Origin: Sulfurovum sp.
GTDB lineage: Bacteria; Campylobacterota; Campylobacteria; Campylobacterales; Sulfurovaceae
DNA: 6,621 nt
Assembly: GCA_026984165.1 (NCBI GenBank)
Contig: JALSSQ010000324.1
Coordinates: 1-6,621 of the forward strand
Reading direction: 5' to 3'
Positions 4,903 through 6,621 of this stretch are shown piece after piece. Each line of letters begins with the position of its first letter. Position 1 is the stretch's first letter. A program made the position numbers and the translations under genes. The notes under the pieces were generated by a model. The model worked only from the letters and a program-made list of their open reading frames with translations, was not told where the DNA came from and searched no databases.

Positions 4903-6267
4903 ATGAAAAAAATTTGGCCTTGGCTTCTTTTGTTGTTATTGCTTATGATTTTTTGTGTATGGTCAAAGAAAGACAGCATGCATCTGAGTCATACAAACAA
5001 AACAACTGCCATATCACAAAATAACACTCAAATGAACAACCAAAGCATAGAATTTATGCTTACAAAAAAGGGAAATAAAGCTACGCTAAACGGAAACTTC
5101 ACAAATACACAGCAACAACAAATGCTTAGTGACGCCTTCCATAGTGCATCAAATAAGCTAACCATTGAAAATACCTCTACAAATAAAACACTGGTTGGCA
5201 ATGATGTGATTATCTTTACTAAAAAAATTCTTCCTCATTTTATTGCACATTATACGGAAGGAAGCATTCAGTACAACAACCAAACGCTTCAGATTGATGG
5301 GACAGTAGATAGCTATGAAGCACAACACAAAATGCAGGAACTTCTCAATACAACTACCATTGCGACACAGGACAACAGTAACGTGCTTATCAAAAAACCT
5401 ATAGAGTTTTCCATCAGTAAAAATCTTGATACTATAAAATTTTCAGGTATATTTCATGATACAATGCAAATAGAGAAAATACGCTCTAAACTGCCTCAAA
5501 ACATCATTGCAAACCCTACAAAAGATTCTAGCCGTACAGACAATGGGGTACTCTTTGCAACAGAACAAATATTGCCGGCCTTTAACAGCAAATATACCCA
5601 TGGAAAGATAGTATGCCGCAATGGCACACTTACTGTCTCGGGTATGGTCAATTCAAATGAAGATTTATCCTTTATGCAACAATTACTCTCTAAGGCCAAT
5701 ATACCTGTAGTAAACCAAACAACTGTAGATATGAATGCTGTGGCAAAACGTAAAGCAGAAGAGGCAAAGCGTCTTGAGATAGAAAAACAAAAAGCACAGG
5801 CAGAAGCAGAAGCACAAAAACAAGCTGCACTTGCCCAAGCGGAAGCCTTGGCAAAACAAAAAGCGGAAGAAGAAGCAAAGCGTCTTGAGGCAGAAAAAGA
5901 AAAGGTCGTCAAAGAAAAAATTGCTCATTTGCTGCAAATTGAAAACATTGAATTTGAAAAAGCCAAAGGAGTGCTCACATCAAAAGGGGAAGAGACTGTT
6001 GATAAATTGGCATCAATTCTTAAACAATACCCAAATATAAAAGCTGAAATTGCTGGACATACTGACTCTGACGGAAGTGCGATTTTTAACCAAAAACTCT
6101 CACAAGACAGAGTGGATACTGTTAAAAGAAGGCTTATTGAAAAAGGTATTAATGCTGGCCGGTTAATTGCCAAAGGTTATGGCGAAACCAAGCCACTTGT
6201 ACCAAATACAACAGATGAAAACAAACAAAAAAACCGCCGTGTTGAAATCAATATATTAGGAGAATAA
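4903..6267 (+). CDS. Membrane-anchored OmpA-family protein with duplicated N-terminal domain and coiled coil
   Basis: This is an envelope protein of 454 residues. Residues 1-22 are KK followed by a Leu-rich hydrophobic segment. There is no good signal-peptidase or lipobox site (Phe precedes Cys18), so an uncleaved inner-membrane anchor with the rest in the periplasm is likely. Residues 48-165 and 166-276 are two diverged copies of one domain, each holding pairs of BON-like strand-helix units such as LNGNFTNTQQQQML and LQIDGTVDSYEAQHKM. Residues about 280-345 form an Ala/Lys/Glu/Gln coiled coil. Residues about 345-454 are an OmpA C-terminal domain; D388 in GHTDSDG and R403 in LSQDR match the diaminopimelate-binding Asp and Arg of OmpA (same 15-residue spacing), and NRRVEI closes the domain. 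No beta-barrel segment is present. The layout recalls mycobacterial ArfA/OmpATb (BON repeats plus OmpA). A physical link between inner membrane and cell wall is inferred; the exact role is unknown. Confidence 0.85.
   Translation: MKKIWPWLLLLLLLMIFCVWSKKDSMHLSHTNKTTAISQNNTQMNNQSIEFMLTKKGNKATLNGNFTNTQQQQMLSDAFHSASNKLTIENTSTNKTLVGNDVIIFTKKILPHFIAHYTEGSIQYNNQTLQIDGTVDSYEAQHKMQELLNTTTIATQDNSNVLIKKPIEFSISKNLDTIKFSGIFHDTMQIEKIRSKLPQNIIANPTKDSSRTDNGVLFATEQILPAFNSKYTHGKIVCRNGTLTVSGMVNSNEDLSFMQQLLSKANIPVVNQTTVDMNAVAKRKAEEAKRLEIEKQKAQAEAEAQKQAALAQAEALAKQKAEEEAKRLEAEKEKVVKEKIAHLLQIENIEFEKAKGVLTSKGEETVDKLASILKQYPNIKAEIAGHTDSDGSAIFNQKLSQDRVDTVKRRLIEKGINAGRLIAKGYGETKPLVPNTTDENKQKNRRVEINILGE
5044..5730 (+). 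repeat. Two diverged tandem copies of a ~115-residue domain within the OmpA-family gene
   Basis: Copy 1 (about 5044-5397) and copy 2 (about 5398-5730) align at the protein level: SIEFML / PIEFSI; NDVIIFTKKILPHFIAHYTEG / NGVLFATEQILPAFNSKYTHG (first and last residues of the pair of blocks); LQIDGTVDS / LTVSGMVNS; MQELL / MQQLL. DNA similarity is largely gone, so the duplication is old. Confidence 0.75.
5764..5889 (+). repeat. Direct repeat in the coiled-coil coding region
   Basis: GCAAAGCGTCTTGAG occurs exactly at 5764-5778 and 5875-5889, 111 bp (37 codons) apart, both in frame and encoding AKRLE. The flanks are also similar (AKRKAEE and AKQKAEEE before; EKQK and EKEK after). This points to a more recent in-frame duplication that lengthened the coiled coil, and makes the region prone to length change. 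Confidence 0.7.
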
Positions 6268-6269
6268 TT

Positions 6270-6621
6270 ATGTTAGAAATCGCATCACAAATGATATTAT
6301 GTTTACTATTGGCTGCCCTTCTTGGGTTTATTATCGGTTATCTCTTTGGGAAATCTACTTGTGCAGAGAATGAATGTGGACACACACCAGGCACATCTCA
6401 TGAAGAGGTACATGCAACATCTTCAGATACACAAGAACATACTGTTAATGAAAAACCTGTGTTACTGTCTGCTCCACGTAATGGACAAAAAGATAATCTT
6501 ACACGTATCAAAGGTATTGGTGTTAAAATTGAAGAAGCTCTAAATGAGATTGGTATCTATCATTTTGATCAAATCGCAGCTTGGGATGCTAAAAATATTG
6601 CTTGGGCTGACAGTACACTTG
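6270..6621 (+). CDS. Membrane-anchored helix-hairpin-helix protein (C-terminus cut by window edge)
   Basis: I translated from ATG at 6270 and obtained 117 residues, open to the window end. AGGAG at 6258-6262 lies inside the last codons of the OmpA-family gene, and only two bases separate its stop from this start, so the two are surely cotranscribed. Residues about 8-26 (ILCLLLAALLGFIIGYLF) form one membrane helix. A polar, probably disordered linker with two Cys (31, 36) and many His/Glu/Thr follows (28-72). From 75, DNLTRIKGIGVKIEEALNEI is a helix-hairpin-helix unit (GIG turn at 82-84), followed by GIYHFDQIAAWD, typical of the H3TH-like module seen in many small bacterial membrane proteins and beside some NADH dehydrogenase subunits. 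The module often binds DNA in other proteins, but here the partner is unknown. Few positive charges before the helix and K28 after it suggest the C-terminus faces the cytoplasm. Confidence 0.82.
   Translation, partial: MLEIASQMILCLLLAALLGFIIGYLFGKSTCAENECGHTPGTSHEEVHATSSDTQEHTVNEKPVLLSAPRNGQKDNLTRIKGIGVKIEEALNEIGIYHFDQIAAWDAKNIAWADSTL

Noticed and set aside
4903..4970. Possible lipoprotein signal peptide in the OmpA-family protein (Cys18 after a Leu-rich segment)
   Set aside because: The residues before Cys18 are Met-Ile-Phe, which does not fit a lipobox needing a small residue just before Cys. An uncleaved anchor fits better.
5496..5937. Minus-strand Ser/Ala/Phe-rich open frames that look like membrane or Cys-rich proteins
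   Set aside because: They are reverse readings of the coiled-coil Lys/Glu/Ala codons in the OmpA-family gene and have no start signals.

Overview
The window looks like ordinary chromosomal core sequence from a member of the Campylobacterota (epsilonproteobacteria), probably a Sulfurovum- or Sulfurimonas-type sulfur-oxidising relative. This rests on three things: an AT-rich genome with TTTGTATAAT-type promoters, an rsmA(ksgA)-rnj gene pair in which RNase J carries a long Asn-rich N-terminal extension like the one known from Helicobacter pylori, and protein sequences typical of that group. The species assignment is inference. No mobile element, CRISPR array, tRNA or rRNA gene was seen.

Left part (1-1692, minus strand): a compact three-gene run reading hisF -> small purine-nucleoside phosphorylase-like protein -> rlmN. 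rlmN leaves the window at base 1, so only its first 132 residues are present. Gaps are 9 bp and then a one-base stop/start overlap (TAATG), which suggests one transcript.

Divergent centre (1693-1785): a 93-bp spacer separates hisF (minus) from rsmA (plus). The two best -10 elements overlap each other in TAGAATTATA, which would make a bidirectional promoter.

Middle (1786-4705, plus): rsmA/ksgA (16S rRNA dimethyltransferase) overlaps the start of rnj (RNase J) by 83 bp in a different frame. rnj has its own Shine-Dalgarno site inside rsmA. With rlmN across the divergent promoter, this part of the window deals with rRNA modification and RNA processing or decay.

Right part (4706-6621, plus): a 197-bp intergenic stretch holds a likely terminator for rnj and a clear promoter. 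That promoter drives a two-gene envelope unit. The first gene encodes a membrane-anchored protein with two diverged copies of a ~115-residue domain, an Ala/Lys/Glu coiled coil and a C-terminal OmpA peptidoglycan-binding domain. The second, cut by the window end, encodes a short membrane-anchored protein with a helix-hairpin-helix module. This pair is the least understood part of the window. I do not see convincing evidence of an undescribed defence or mobile system.
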